Below are positions 10,325-22,975 of a DNA stretch of 64,000 nucleotides, in pieces. Location of the stretch: the NCBI GenBank assembly GCA_023974075.1, contig JAMFTG010000216.1, forward strand, positions 1-64,000, written 5' to 3'. The notes beneath the pieces were generated by a model. It saw nothing but the letters and a program-made list of their open reading frames with translations, did not search any database and was not told the origin of the DNA. Positions within the stretch are counted from its first letter, which is position 1, and each line of letters opens with the position of its first letter. The DNA comes from Chaenocephalus aceratus (taxonomy: Eukaryota > Chordata > Actinopteri > Perciformes > Channichthyidae). The position numbers were made by a program, and so were the translations under genes.

Positions 10325-10520
10325 CGGGTGTATAAAAGGGGTCATAGGTGAGAGGAGAGGAAGAGGACACAGGAGGAAGAGCATACCGATTCTACCAGAC
10401 GGCCAGCCCAGCCCCAGCAGATGCTCATACTACAACTATTGACACCGTGTACTTAAACCTTGGTATGTAAAGCAATAAAACATCATTCTAAAACTGCAGC
10501 AAAAGACCGGAACTTCATAT
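10325..10520 (+). promoter_or_regulatory. LTR-like module: TATA box to polyA signal
   Basis: TATAAAAG at 10,331 is followed about 140 bases later by AATAAA at 10,473, the spacing of a promoter and polyadenylation signal in a short LTR. The module recurs in the right arm (reversed) and third copy. No clear TG/CA ends or internal retroviral-type genes were found, so an LTR remnant is inferred, not shown. Confidence 0.4.
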
Positions 10521-11039
10521 GTTTGTGTCTGCGTCAGGATCACTCTAAACCCTCCTGTGAAGTAATGGCAAAAAGATATAGGACACTGGAACATTTAAAC
10601 TGCCATTACATTAAGTAGAATCGTACTCTATGAGTGAAACTGGACAATAAGAAACATATCACATTGGATTACTTCACAACCGACACCTCATCCCGGATCA
10701 GCTGGACAACACGCCACAATCAGCTGGAGATTGTCACCACCTGCGCTCATCAAGACGCGAAAGGAGAGGCCGAGAGCCAAGGCTGGGAAAGCGGCCGGGT
10801 ATGAGCAGCATTAAAACTGGATCGTATATTGGAATCATAAGCTGCATTGGACAATGGCTTGGATTTAATGCTGCAATAATGTCAGCTGGTTGAAATAGCT
10901 GTCGGCAGACGGACAGCCAGAAAACGAAACTTAAAGGAACAGTGAACATTATGCATGTCAATTCTGATGTTACGTCAACAGATGGCGCTGTTGGGATGGG
11001 ATCTGTAATGGAAAAAAGGATTACCCAACACAAGGCCAA

Positions 11040-12174
11040 TAGAGAGGCGAAGTCCCTCCCCTTCCGGTGGAGCTCCATGGGACCTTATTTCGAACAAATT
11101 ATGTATTGAAGTCAATGGAGAGACAAAGACTATCTTTCGATCCCGTTTGAATTGTGCCACAAATTACACATACGATGTTTGTCAATTTAAAAGATAATTT
11201 TGCAAGTAAAAAAAAAAAAATGTGTCGTAAAACTGATAACACATTTGTTTGTGTGAAACGCTGAATGAACTATATCTCTGGTCTCGCAGAACAACACACG
11301 TCACCAAGATGGCCATCACTACTGTCTTGTCAACAAAAGGATTGACTACCCTCACTATCACCACAATGAAACACGTCCAGAAGAATGTCATGCAAAGCTG
11401 CCTGCCTTCCTTTGATTCTGAACTGCCTGGTCTTTTAATGTTTAATGTCAACCATTTCTGCAGATAGCGTGAAGTAGAAAAGATCGGCGATCGCCGATGC
11501 TAGCGTTAGCATTTCTCCCCCGGGCTTAAATTGTGTATTATAGAATGATCACACCGGTGACAGTACTCTTCAAAGGGTTCACAAAATATGACTACTACTC
11601 TTACTGTTTAACATGTTGGGTTACTTGATGTTACTTCATGTTAAGGCTAATAAAAATGACACGGCTGTAATGCTAACTAACGTGCTAGCTACTAGCTAGG
11701 TAGCTAACTTGATCCAGTCACTCCTGGTCCTTTCATCAGACGGGAAGCGAAAGAACGAGCAAGACCCATTGCTGGTATGATAACAACCTGGTACTAAGTA
11801 CATAGGCATCTTGTTAAAGTTATCTTATCTTAGCCAGCGCCATATAGATAGATTATATCTATATGGCGCTGATCTTAGCTATCTCTTAGTGGAGGAAAAC
11901 AATTGTGACATAACTTACGCAACTCTGGGATTAGTAATCTTTGTAGTTGCGTATTTTTCATAGTCTTATATTTCAACAGTTTTACGACGAACTGTGACTT
12001 TTTTGACATGGAAATTATTTTTTAAGATTGACAAACATCATATGTGTAATTCATGGCACTATTCAAACGGGATCGAAAGATACGTTTTCTCTATCCATTG
12101 ACTTAAATACATTATTTTTCCAAAATAAAGTCCCATGGAGCGGAAGTAGATGGGGGGGTGACTTCGCCACTCTA
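11040..12174 (-). mobile_element. THAP-carrying TIR transposon, copy 2
   Basis: The element opens TAGAGAGGCGAAGTC and closes GACTTCGCCACTCTA. The two ends are inverted copies over more than 150 bp, sharing landmarks such as CCATGGGACCTTATTTCG, AACGGGATCGAAAGAT and GACAAACATC. Host flanks GGCCAA and TAGATGGGAATT meet directly, without the element, at 63,489/63,490 in the third copy. That fixes the borders, but no clear target duplication beyond a possible TA is seen. A THAP first exon lies inside on the minus strand. No transposase catalytic region is present, so this is a deletion derivative. Confidence 0.75.
11696..11809 (-). pseudogene. THAP domain first exon, copy 2
   Basis: ATG at 11,809 reads MPMYLVPGCYHTSNG, then FFRFPSDERTRSDWIKLAT and a TAG stop. 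The fold signature (FP...R..W) is kept, but the first zinc ligand Cys4 is Tyr here. A ~40-bp deletion shared with the right-arm copy removed the splice donor present in copy 1, so the frame now runs into a stop. Dead as a zinc finger and as an exon. Confidence 0.65.
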
Positions 12175-12250
12175 TAGATGGGAATTGTTTATTGTAAACT
12201 GTGAAAAAAACAATATATGCTTAATTGCGGCTCCGACACTCTTAAAACCA

Positions 12251-13201
<951 letters not shown>

Positions 13202-13279
13202 CTAGAACAGACGGACAGAAAAAGAGAGAAAGTCAATCTAAAAAGCATAAATACACAAGTTAACACAATAAAAACTCAC

Positions 13280-15212
13280 TTAAAGTGGACCTATCATGCT
13301 ATATTTAAACAATATATTGTAGGGCCATACCTATATAAAGTATATAAATATAGTTTTTTATTCAAAATACCAAAAAGATCCTGCATTTTAGCCACGCCTC
13401 ATTTCGCTCCATTTGCTCTTTCCAGCGCTGTTTTTGCAGGGGGCTGATTCTGTGAGCTGCAGCTGACCACGCCCCCTGTAACTGACCACGCCCCCCTGCA
13501 GGAGAGGGGAGTGTGCTCTGAGATCAGCTGCTGGGCTGCAGCGGGGAGAAGAGGGGGAGAAAAAGAGATCTCCGTCCACCGTGTTTTATTCTTATAGAAG
13601 AAAGAAGAGAAGTAACGGGGCAGAAACCCTCCTTTTTACGCAGCGGTCCAGACATAGACATCAGACGGCGACACATATTCAGTGTGCAGTTCCTTTGGCA
13701 TTAGGGCAGGGATATCTAGATACTTTCCAAGGTTTGACAAATGAATTGTGCTACTTTTAAAGCAAGCAACGATGTTTTCAAATCTGTAATCAAAAAGCTC
13801 CTCAAAAACGCTATCGAAGCAGTTCCTGCCGTTGCTTAGTTCAAACGGTAACAACGGACTATTTCTCTTAGAGGATGCATGTCAATTTAAATCAACACAA
13901 TTATTTTTTAAATCAATAAAATAATTTTCTAAATCCATAAAAGCATTTAAATTAATATTGGGAGTCATATCGTTACTTTGTTGAGAATGTGGCCGTGTGA
14001 TAAGCGGGATAATGTGCACATTGCATAATGTGGAGAATAAACAGAAGGGCAACCATGCAAGGGAAGTCTTCTTCGCTGCTTTTGTGGCAGACTACAGCGC
14101 CACTTACAGGCCTGGCATATGTACTACAGCGTCTCCAGCGCTTTCGAGCAGCAATGGCCGGCCGTGGCCCAACCTCTCATTCCCCTGATGGGTGGAGAGT
14201 TGACCAATAGCCGTAGCACCACTTTACTGACGTCAGTAAAGTGTTCAAATCTGTATCAGTCTGTATCAGATTCGTTGCATTTCCTTTTTTAGAGATTTGG
14301 GTAAGGAGGAAAATAGAAAGGGTTGTGTTTTCTGACACTTGGTGAGTTCCCTGGAACACCGGGGACACATGTTCATGTATAAAAGACGTACTAAAGTGCA
14401 TTTTGCATGATAGGTCCCCTTTAGAGATGTCCCGATCCGACCACGTGATTTTCAAAAAATCGGGGATCGGGATTTTTTTTTTTTTCTTTCTATAAAACAT
14501 TTTTTATTTAATGTTACAAAACAAAAATGACCATGTTCACGTCTTAAAGTCATCCTGAGGACTTAGTTTTGGTTTAAAATTACACAACATCATGTATGTG
14601 TTGCTTTCTTTGGGCTTGTTTTCATAGACCTGGTTGCTTATTTCTCTGAAATCTGGCAACAGAGTGGGCGCAGTGTCTCATGGTAGCAGTAAGCTAATGA
14701 GAGGCTACGTTCAGCTGGTGACTCGGGAGTCGGGACAGAGAAAATGTCAGGAGTTTGGAAGTATTATAAAATTGAAAGCGAAGGCAGTGTAACAGCCAGA
14801 TGCAATGTTTCCAAGGCAGAGGTTCCGCGTGGTGGAAAGAACAGAGCTACATTCAACACGACCGATTGGTCGTACGCTAATACGCTACCCGAGAAACAAA
14901 CACCAACAACAACACGGCGAGTACACAGCGGCCACTCAGGTAACGGCACTGAAACAACCGACACTTTCAGAGACTTTTAAAAGGAAAGAGAAACTGCCCC
15001 AGAACAGTGAAAAGGCCAACACAATAACAGCCAAGATAGCTGAATTCAACGCGTTGGATGACCAGCCGTTATCTGTTACCTTTTTTTTCTCTTAATGCAT
15101 TGCATAAAGATCGGATCGGGAAAAATCGGTATCGGCAGATTGTCAAAATCAAATGATCGGAATCGGATCGGGAGCAAAAAAAGGTGATCGGGACATCCCT
15201 AGTCCCCTTTAA
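13280..15212. mobile_element. TTAA-flanked DNA element, interrupted by an hAT
   Basis: The element is bounded by TTAA and has inverted ends TTAAAGTGGACCTATCATGC and GCATGATAGGTCCCCTTTAA. TTAA targets suggest a piggyBac-like or related family. Inside, a minus-strand stretch (13,636-13,854) ends SNLGKYLDIPALMPKEL.., shared with the right-arm copy at about 36,200-36,320; it may be a transposase remnant but I do not recognise it. The right end was later split by the ZBED hAT at 14,422-15,201. Confidence 0.7.
14422..15201 (+). mobile_element. ZBED-type hAT element with 8-bp TSD
   Basis: Inverted ends TAGAGATGTCCCGATC and GATCGGGACATCCCTA are flanked by the 8-bp direct repeat GTCCCCTT (14,414-14,421 and 15,202-15,209), the hAT signature. 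Inside, plus strand from 14,744, MSGVWKYYKIESEGSVTARC opens a BED-finger-like segment (RGGKNRATFNTTDW). It then breaks frame, and LKQPTLSETFKRKEKLP follows in another frame. The body of the transposase is deleted, so the copy is non-autonomous. It is absent from the right-arm TTAA element. Confidence 0.85.
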
Positions 15213-15290
15213 TATAAACCTTGAGTTAACAAAATACTACTTATCAACTGTTTGTGTTTATTATATTTGATACAGTAATACAGCTATATA

Positions 15291-16087
15291 CCAGAGGTGG
15301 GGGACTCGAGTCACATGACTTGACTCGAGTCTAATGAGTTGACTTGCCTAATTTTGGACTTGAGACTTGCTTGACTAACATTGATAAAAGACTCGACTTG
15401 ACTTTGACTTGGTATTCATGACTTGAGACTTAGGCTTGAGACAGATGACTCGAAAGGACTTTACTTTTTAAAATAAAATATTTGCATTTGTTTTTGTATT
15501 GTACGAAGCCCCTAGAGGGCAATGAAAGAAAAACGAGAGAGAAAGTCTCTTCTCGTTCGCAGGAGAAAGTAGGAAGTGGAGCGCCCAGGAGACGGCCGTT
15601 TCATTGCAGGCTGTTATGTTTATGTGGGGAAATACATACATTATTTGAGATATATTTCAAACTCGGACTTCGTTGTAGGGACATTTCGGCCAGGGGTGTA
15701 GTTATTTGTTCAAGCACCGGATCGGCAAAACAGGAGAGTCTGTGAACCAGTCTGCCTTGACCTATGTATTCATGTCTGTGACTCTCACAGTATCTGCTGC
15801 CCACAGCGGCTTCATAGAAGAAAACCCTCCTTCACTTCATGAAATCTCTGCAGCACCAGGAGGCAGTAACGTGCAACTCAGCAGAATCTGAGAAGAGCAG
15901 CACCAGCTGCAAAGAGCTGTGCCTTCACTGCGTCTACCTTCATTAGAACAGCTAACGAGCGACCGCAGGCGGCCGCCGCCGCCGCCGCCGCTGGGGTTAT
16001 TCATCAGGATTTCGTAGGACTTGACTTGCTTGACTCTCACCCCAGTAACTTGAGACTTGCACATGTATGACTTACTCCCACCTCTGG
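15291..16087. mobile_element. CCAGAGGTGG inverted-repeat element, left arm
   Basis: The ends CCAGAGGTGGGGGACTCGAG and its partner ending CCCACCTCTGG are inverted; subterminal (ACTTGACTCGAGT)-like motifs fill both ends. It is flanked by TATA on both sides. It contains a (GCC)n tract at about 15,970-15,991 and no credible ORF. The right-arm counterpart (32,392-34,339) has large microsatellite and hAT material in place of the GCC tract. Confidence 0.7.
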
Positions 16088-16174
16088 TATACAGGAGACA
16101 GAGGGAGACGGCATCCTGTCACTGCGAGTCTCAGTATGCTCCGTTCCTCGTGTTTTTTTTTTTTTACCAAAGTA

Positions 16175-18820
16175 GAAATTCTCGGCATGACGTTAAGACC
16201 CTTTTATCTGCCTAGAGAATTCGGGTGTATTTTACTGTTTGTTGTTTACGTGCCTCCCAGCGGCAGAGGACACTGTGTTCACGAACTGCAACTCAGCTAC
16301 CCCGATGCACCGGCAATAGTGCTCGGGACATGAAGCAATGTCGCCTGGAGACTGTGTTACCTGGGTTCCAGCAGTGTCTTAGGGATCACAGCAGGAAAGA
16401 CAATATCCTGGACAAATGCTTTGTTAATGATAAAGGAGCCTATGTGTCTAAAGACAGAACACCAATACTGACCTCTGATCATAATGTTGTGAATATGATA
16501 CCAGTGTATAAGATCAAACTCAAGGGAACCAGAAAATAAAGTAATAAGGACATGGACAAATGAAAGTAGGGAGCAGTTGAAAGCCTGTTTTGATTGGACA
16601 TATTGGGAAATTGTTCAGGAAGGTTCACCAGATGAAATAACTACTGTTACCAAAGACTATATTAACTTCTGTGTTCCCACTAAAGAAATACAAATCTATC
16701 CAAGTAATAAATCATATGTGACTAAGGACATTACAATAAGTTATAAAAACCTGGAAAATAGCTTTCAAAAACAAAGACTATGGAGCACTTGAACAGACAG
16801 AGAGAGAACTGAAAGTCAAATTGAGGGAATCAAAACACACAGAGCTTTTGGGAAATGCTTTTAAAGCCAAAGACCCCAACAAAGTGTGAGACACCATGAG
16901 AACAGTGACAGGAATGACCTCTTCAGCTGAACCTATTGTGACGGACAAGACATACTTGATCCATACCAATGTGCCTATAAGCAAGGGGGTGGTACTGCTG
17001 CTGCTCTGGTTCACATCATCACTAAACATTTAGATAAACGTCACACCTATGCAAGAGCCCTCTTCCTAGACTTCTCAGCAGCAACACAATACAAGCAGAC
17101 ATCTTGGTGTCAAGAATGGCCAAAATGGAAGTAAATCCATACCTGATTTACTGGTATGCCGCTTTCCTCACCAGGAGAGAGCAACTTGACCAAACCCTGC
17201 CATCTGCCATCACAACCAATGTAGGGCCCCCCAGGGCTGTGGGAGTTCAGCTGTGCTCTCAGCTTCTTTAGCTTCTTTTGATGACTTTACTGAACTGCTG
17301 TCTATAGTGTGTTTTGACTTTGACCGTCTAGTCATTGTTGGTGATTTTAACAACCATGTTGACAACCCCCAGGACAGAGGGGCTAAAAAACTGTTTTGTG
17401 TTCTTGATAACTATGGTGGGGACCCTCTCATGACATCCAACTATAGGCCCATCAGTATCTTACCCATAGTATCCAAGGTATTTGAGAAATTGATTGCCAA
17501 ACAAATCATCAATCATCTCAACAACAGCTCCTTTCCACTGCATCCAATGCAATTTGGATTCAGGGCTAATCACTCAACAGAAACAGCGACATGCTTCTTC
17601 ATGGCGAAAGATAAGGCATCAATGGACAGGGGTGGAGTTGCGGGGGCCGTGTTCCTTGACTTACTGAAAGCTTTTGACACTGTTAATCACAACATCTTAT
17701 TGCAAAAAATACTCAACTTACATGTTTCTATAGAATTCACCAACCTCTTTAATTCGTATCTTTCATCCCGCTCCCAATGTGTTCAAATTGAGAATTATAA
17801 GTCTAGTGTTTGTCAACTGGAGTACCGCAGGGCTCTGTATTGGGCCCAATCCTGTTTAGTATGTACATAAATGATCTGCCTTCTGTGTGTGGAGAATGTG
17901 ATGTATTAATGTATGCTGATGACACAGTTGTTTCAAGTACAAGTACTGAGGAGTACATATTGACACAAACCTCAATTTCAAAACCCATATCAAAAAGGTC
18001 TGCAATAAAGTAAAGTGCAATCTGTCAAATTACAGATACATTTGAAACTTGCTATCATCTGCAGCAGCTAAGCTATACCTTCACTCCATGGTCCTCTCCC
18101 ACATCAGCTACTGTCTGATCAGCTGGTCTGATGCTCACTCTGCAGCTCTAAGGCCACTGGAATCACTGTATAAACAAGCACTCAGAACACGAGACACAAA
18201 GCCATTCCGGTATCATCATTGTCACATTGTTAAAAAGTATAATCTGTTCAGCTGGGGAAATCTCATAGTTTACAAAAACATCTGCTTAGTTTATAAGACC
18301 ACTCGTGGGTTGGCTCCTCCTCCTCTGGCTGCATCAGCCTAAAGCCCACCTCAACCAGGGCTACTCGAGGTGCGGCTAGGGGAGACGCACCATCCCATTT
18401 AGGAAGAGCGCATTCAGCCAGGCTCTTTCATTCCACGCATCCCATCAATGGAATTCAATACCTCAACCAATGAGAGTCCTCATCCTACTACACATTCAAG
18501 CACAGTGTTACAAAGTGGCTCATTGATAACCAACAGTGGCAGCACTGATGTGTGGGTGTAGGTGTGTGTATGAGTGCGTATTGTACATTTTGTATTTATT
18601 ATCATGACTTGCTCTCATCTGTATTCAGTGATGTCATCTATTGTAAACATGTACAATGGTATAACAATGTCGTGGTATTTTTATTGTTGCTTTTAGGATG
18701 TCACCATCTGGCAAAGGGACTATCGGTGAAAACTAGCCTGTTGGCTAATCGAGTACTTTTACATGTTTTTAATATGTTGCTTAATGAACACTGTCCCTTG
18801 TTTTAAATAGATCAATTCAA
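16175..18820 (+). mobile_element. L2/Rex-like LINE, left arm, 5'-truncated
   Basis: Broken frames read in order: endonuclease end (VEILGMTLRPFYLP..VYVPPSGRG), a linker region (KDRTPIL.SDHNVVNMIPVY), and reverse transcriptase motifs [61 protein letters not shown] and YADDTVV. The C-terminal region follows (LHSMVLSHISYCLISW..KQALR). There are several frameshifts, and a deletion joins YADDTVV directly to sequence that normally lies well downstream. A 3' UTR-like tail runs to about 18,820. Compared with the right-arm copy, the 5' ~630 bp are lost at a poly-T junction near 16,165. Not functional. Confidence 0.8.
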
Positions 18821-18825
18821 TGGAC

Positions 18826-18897
18826 TGACTCAGCATGTGACGGAGCCCACGCACAACAAGGGGCACACTCTGGACTTGATGATCTCAAAGGGTCTTA
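18826..18897 (+). mobile_element. LINE endonuclease fragment
   Basis: A single open stretch reads LTQHVTEPTHNKGHTLDLMI..KG, the conserved THxxGHTLDLV region near the end of the LINE apurinic endonuclease domain. Only about 24 codons remain. Confidence 0.6.
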
Positions 18898-19050
18898 TAG
18901 ACAGACATACTTTATTGTCATTTCAACAAGACAAAGAGTGTACTATTAAAACGAAATGTTGACAGGAAGAGGACAATATAAAAACTTGCTAAAATTGTAC
19001 ATATAAATAAATAATAGTGTGTGTTTAGATGAAAGCCCGGTGGCGATCTG
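18898..19050 (-). mobile_element. LINE 3' tail fragment
   Basis: The minus strand reads toward TGAAATGACAATAAAGTATG, matching the tail of the LINE at 20,045-20,760 almost base for base over ~110 bp. Coding part absent. Confidence 0.6.
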
Positions 19051-19114
19051 TTCATCTGTTACACTGATTATACAGTAAAGCCATCGAAAATAATATGATG
19101 TACAGTACAACCTC

Positions 19115-19820
19115 TGACCAGTGGCGTAGCTGTGGGTGGGCCCGGGTGGGCCTGGGCCCACCAACATGCACGTCTGGCCCACCCACAGCCACTCAGCGCT
19201 TCATAGCGCAGAGCCGGGAAGCCCAGAAGGAAGTGCCACAAACTGCAGTTCATCTAGTGGCCGACAGGGGATGGATGCAAAAAGGAGCAATTCCCATAGA
19301 CCCCCATGTTAAAATGCCCAACTTTACAGCAGAAATAAACATGTTTCTAGCCTGGATCCAATCAAACTTATTCTGGATATAGTTAGATTCCACCTTCATG
19401 ACAATGGAATAGGGAGTGCATTTTTTTACCGTGAGTTTTTATATTAAGTAAAGTAACTTTTGCCGTGAGTGAATGAGCGAGGCAGTTTACACACACGCAG
19501 CTGCTACATGCAGCAACACACACACACGGAGGAGATGGCGGAGAGAACGCGCTCCGAGCTGTGGTTAAACTATAGCCGTGTCGATGTGGACAATACTCGT
19601 TACCAAAAGTGGAATAAGAGTTTAGCATGTGAGGGCGGTAACACGAGCAATTTGTCTAAACATTTATCAAAAGTGCTCCACATCCAGACGGAGGAATGCA
19701 CCGGGTTCCACTGTCTTTCTAGCAGCTCTGTAGCCCCGTCCACGAGTAACTTTCCACGTCAGGTGTTATGTATGCTAGCAGAAACACACGGAGCTAACTA
19801 CATTATACAAACATAATGAT
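19115..19820 (+). mobile_element. hAT/ZBED fragment with BED finger
   Basis: A terminus-like palindromic region (GGGTGGGCCCGGGTGGGCC) is followed by a frame with MAERTRSELWLNYSRV, then RYQKWNKSLACEGGNTSNLS and KHLSK. GGNTSNLSKHL is the second half of the BED zinc finger of hAT transposases; the Cys pair of the first half is degraded (Trp-Asn-Lys where C..C is expected). Coding similarity stops soon after EECTGFHCL. A separate dispersed repeat (CAATTCCCATAGACCCCCAT) lies at about 19,230-19,370. Confidence 0.55.
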
Positions 19821-20044
19821 TAGAGGTAACAGAGTTATTTATTTTGTTAAAGTTTCAGCTATTCTGTTTACAGTTCTGTCATCAGATTATTTAATACCAT
19901 TTGTTAAAACACTGTTGTTTCTTTTGATGTGAAATATTATTTATTTAATTGAAATAAAAAGCAATGTTAGTTTTGTTCACAATTTGTTAGTTGACCTTAT
20001 TTTTGTCTCCAAAAGAACCGATAAAAGTAATGTTAAAGGACCGG

Positions 20045-20760
20045 ATCGATAAGACATAGACATACTTTATTGTCATTTCAACGAGACACAGAGTGTACTA
20101 TTAAAACGACATGTCGTTGTACTGGCTTACAGGAACAGGACAATATAACAACTTGCTAAAATTGTACATATAAATAAATAATTGTGACGTGGTGCTGATC
20201 AAATTAAAGATAAAGTGTGCGTTTAAAATATAAAGACTTACGATACATATAAATAAGATAGACATACTATATAACAAATATGTGCTCTTTACACAGTGTA
20301 ATGTAATCTTTATGTTACTGGTCTACTTGCTGTTCAGCAGTCTGATGGCTTGGGGAAAAAGCTATTGCAGAATCTGCTGTTCTGCTCTTAATGCTGCGGA
20401 GCCTCTTGCCGGAGGGCAGCAGGGAGAACAGAGCATGTGAGGATGAGTGGGGTCTGAAAAAAATGTTCTGGGCTTTTGTCAGGCAGCGTTTCTGAGCGGT
20501 GTCTCTGATGGGAGGGAGAGAAACTCCGATGATCTTCTCTGCTGTCCTGACCACTCTCTGCAGAGAATTCCAGTTTTTGGCGTTGCAGTCTCTCGACCAG
20601 ATGGACATGCCGCTGGTCAGCACACTCTCTATGGTGAGGGTAGAACGTGGTGAGGATGGGAGGGGGGAGCTGTACTCTTCTCAACCTGTGCAGGAAGTGT
20701 AGGCGCTGCTGTGCCCTCTTAAATAGTGATGTAGTGTAAGTGGACCAGGTCAGACTGCTT
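20045..20760 (-). mobile_element. LINE reverse transcriptase C-terminus and 3' tail
   Basis: The minus strand encodes LFKRAQQRLHFLHRLRR, then after a frame change SLQRVVRTAEKIIGVSLPPI, KRCLTKAQNIF, and LLPSGKRLRSIKSRT. This is the thumb and C-terminal region of a Rex/CR1-type LINE polymerase. It is followed by a ~270-bp 3' UTR ending in AATGACAATAAAGTATGTCT. No palm motifs remain. Confidence 0.7.
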
Positions 20761-21137
20761 GTGATAACAACAGGAGGTGCTGTCTGTATAGATGCCATTG
20801 CTCCAACTAGGGTAAAGGAAGTGACTGGCAAGAAAAGACCTCCATGGAGAAAGGCCATGACCGTGAGAGCAGAAAAAAGAGAGTGTCGAAAAACTGAACG
20901 GAGGAGGAGAAAAACAAATCTCCAGGTTCACTTTGAAATCTATAAAGAGAGACTTGGCTTTTATCATTTGGAATTGTAAATTGCACGACAGTCTTTCTTC
21001 TCCGACATCATTACCAAAAACAATGCACGTGCCTTGTTTGCTACCGTGGACAGACTAACTAACCCCCCAGTGTCAGTATCCCCCCCACTCAGAACACCAG
21101 ACCAGCAGTCAGTGCCTCTGCATCAGGAACAGCAGAT

Positions 21138-21635
21138 GTGTTGTCTCCGTGTCCACCTAACATCAATTCAGACACCATGACACAGTTCCATCAGATTAAT
21201 GATAGAAACCTGGAGGACATTATTCAACTTCTGAAGTCCTCCTCCTGCTGCCTTGATATTATTCCAACAGGGTTCTTCAAAGATGCTTTTCCTTGCATGG
21301 CCTCAGATCTACTTCACATAGTAAACAAGTCTCTTCACTCAGGTGTTTTTCCACAGGCCCTGAAAACTGCAGTCATTAAACCGCTCTTAAAAAAGAATAA
21401 TCTAGATGCTTCAGTCATGACCAATTACAGGCCCATATCAAACCTCCCATTTCTAGGTACGATCATTGAACAAGTAGTTTTTCAACAGTTGAGTAATTTC
21501 TTGCATGTAAATAACTGTTTGGATGTGTTCCAGTCAGGCTTTCGTCCAAACCACAGCACTGAGACTGCTCTTGGAAAGGTCTTCAATGACATCCACTTAT
21601 GGCGCATTTCCACTGCAGGGCCTCGCACGGTATAG
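21138..21635 (+). mobile_element. LINE reverse transcriptase N-terminal fragment
   Basis: An open frame with INDRNLEDIIQLLKSSSCC, DIIPTGFFKDAFP, FPQALKTAVIKPLLKK, TNYRPISNLPFLG and FRPNHSTETALGKVFND. These are the finger and first palm blocks of an L2/Rex-type LINE; coding ends before the catalytic FDxxxAFD motif. The same family supplies 34,458-34,802 in the right arm. The sequence after 21,600 is unrelated (MITE-like). Confidence 0.75.
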
Positions 21636-21639
21636 TTAG

Positions 21640-22556
21640 GCCTTGGTAGGCCAGGCTCACTTTATGCTGCGTTTCCAATACAGTTTAGGAACTGGGGCAG
21701 TAACTATAGTAACGCAGTGTAGGCGGAGCCGTGACGTCATCTTCAAAGTGTGTCACTACCCGATCTGCAGCCCTGCCCCATCTGCAGTGCGCATGTGCGA
21801 GATGGTACGCCATATTTGACAACTCCATACGGCAACTCTAATGGGACATTTGACACAGTGGCGTTTGGCAAAGCAGAAAAAGAACACTCAAAAAACCCCA
21901 CAATATTAATCTGAACGAGAGAGACGAGTTATTGTTATTACAACGTGACTTCACTATTGTTGAGCAACTCCTTTTGTTGGGTCATTTTATTGGGTTAAGT
22001 GCATTGTCAGAATAAGTGAGAAATGGATGTAACTTCTGTTGGACAGCCATCATACATGCTGAAGAAATATTGACTGAATGTATGCAATATGTATGGCATT
22101 CATAATTTATATCTAATTACATTAACTGTGAATGTCCTTCATTTTATTTCAAATAACAAAATATTTTAATAAAGATATTTGAGAGTTCATGACTCGCGCA
22201 TGCACGATGCAAATCGGGCAGCCGTCTAGACGTCAAATGTCCTATTAGAGTTTCCGTATGGAGTTGTCAAATATGGCGGAAGCTAAACAAGTACAAACCA
22301 CAGACTGTCCGTGTCATGGCGAATACAGTCGCTGCTTTATTTATGTCTGCAGTGTGAGAACACGTTTTTAGAGAGTACTTGTCCATGGACAAGTGAGTTT
22401 GGCAATGTACTTGTCCGAATACGTTTTTCACTCGTCCAGAATGGACAAAAATCTGGGCCCCTGGAATCTTCTTCGCCATCGTATTTTACTTTTCCCCACG
22501 GTTTTTATGACACCGCTAACGTAAGTGAGCGGTAAGATTTCACTGCATCACACAAA
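21640..22556. other. MITE-like and unassigned spacer sequence
   Basis: Short elements without ORFs: a segment starting GCATTTCCACTGCAGGGCC (about 21,604) and a pair of related motifs TGACAACTCCATACGG (about 21,818) and CCGTATGGAGTTGTCA (about 22,254) in inverted orientation, which bound ~450 bp and look like a foldback element. No gene seen. Confidence 0.45.
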
Positions 22557-22975
22557 GGGTTGGGTATCGTTTGGATTTTAACGATTCCGGTTCTGCTTTT
22601 CGATTCCGGTTATTTTCGGTTCCGGTTCTTTGAGAGGGTCAATATAAGTCCCGTGACAAACTGGGAGAAAAATGTATTTATGAAAATATTAAGTCAGATC
22701 TGTCTAAAGAAAGATGAACTCGTCCACACCTCGTCGAGGTGCAGCATGTGGATGAACTGAAATAACCTGCATCTGAACTGCACTGTTCCTGAGCAGCAGC
22801 GTGGCATCAGGACTTGCTTGTCGTTGTGTTTTCATGTCGTCTAAAGAAAGATTAACTCGTCCACATGGCTGCAGAAAGGGCAGATCTGCTGGCACTAGCA
22901 TGTCTCCTGCTGTGGAGAACACCCTCTCTAGGGACAGAGGCAGCACAGCCAGGTAGCGCTTTGCTACCATGGCAA
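22557..22975 (-). mobile_element. hAT transposase C-terminal dimerisation fragment
   Basis: The plus strand begins with GGGTTGGGTATCGTTTGGAT, a terminus style seen in fish hAT elements. The minus strand from 22,970 encodes AKRYLAVLPLSLERVFSTAG, the hAT C-terminal dimerisation motif (RYL..P.S..ERVFS.AG). It then becomes non-typical, and a duplicated tract (AAAGAAAGAT..AACTCGTCCACA at 22,698 and 22,845) follows. Upstream transposase parts are absent. Confidence 0.65.
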
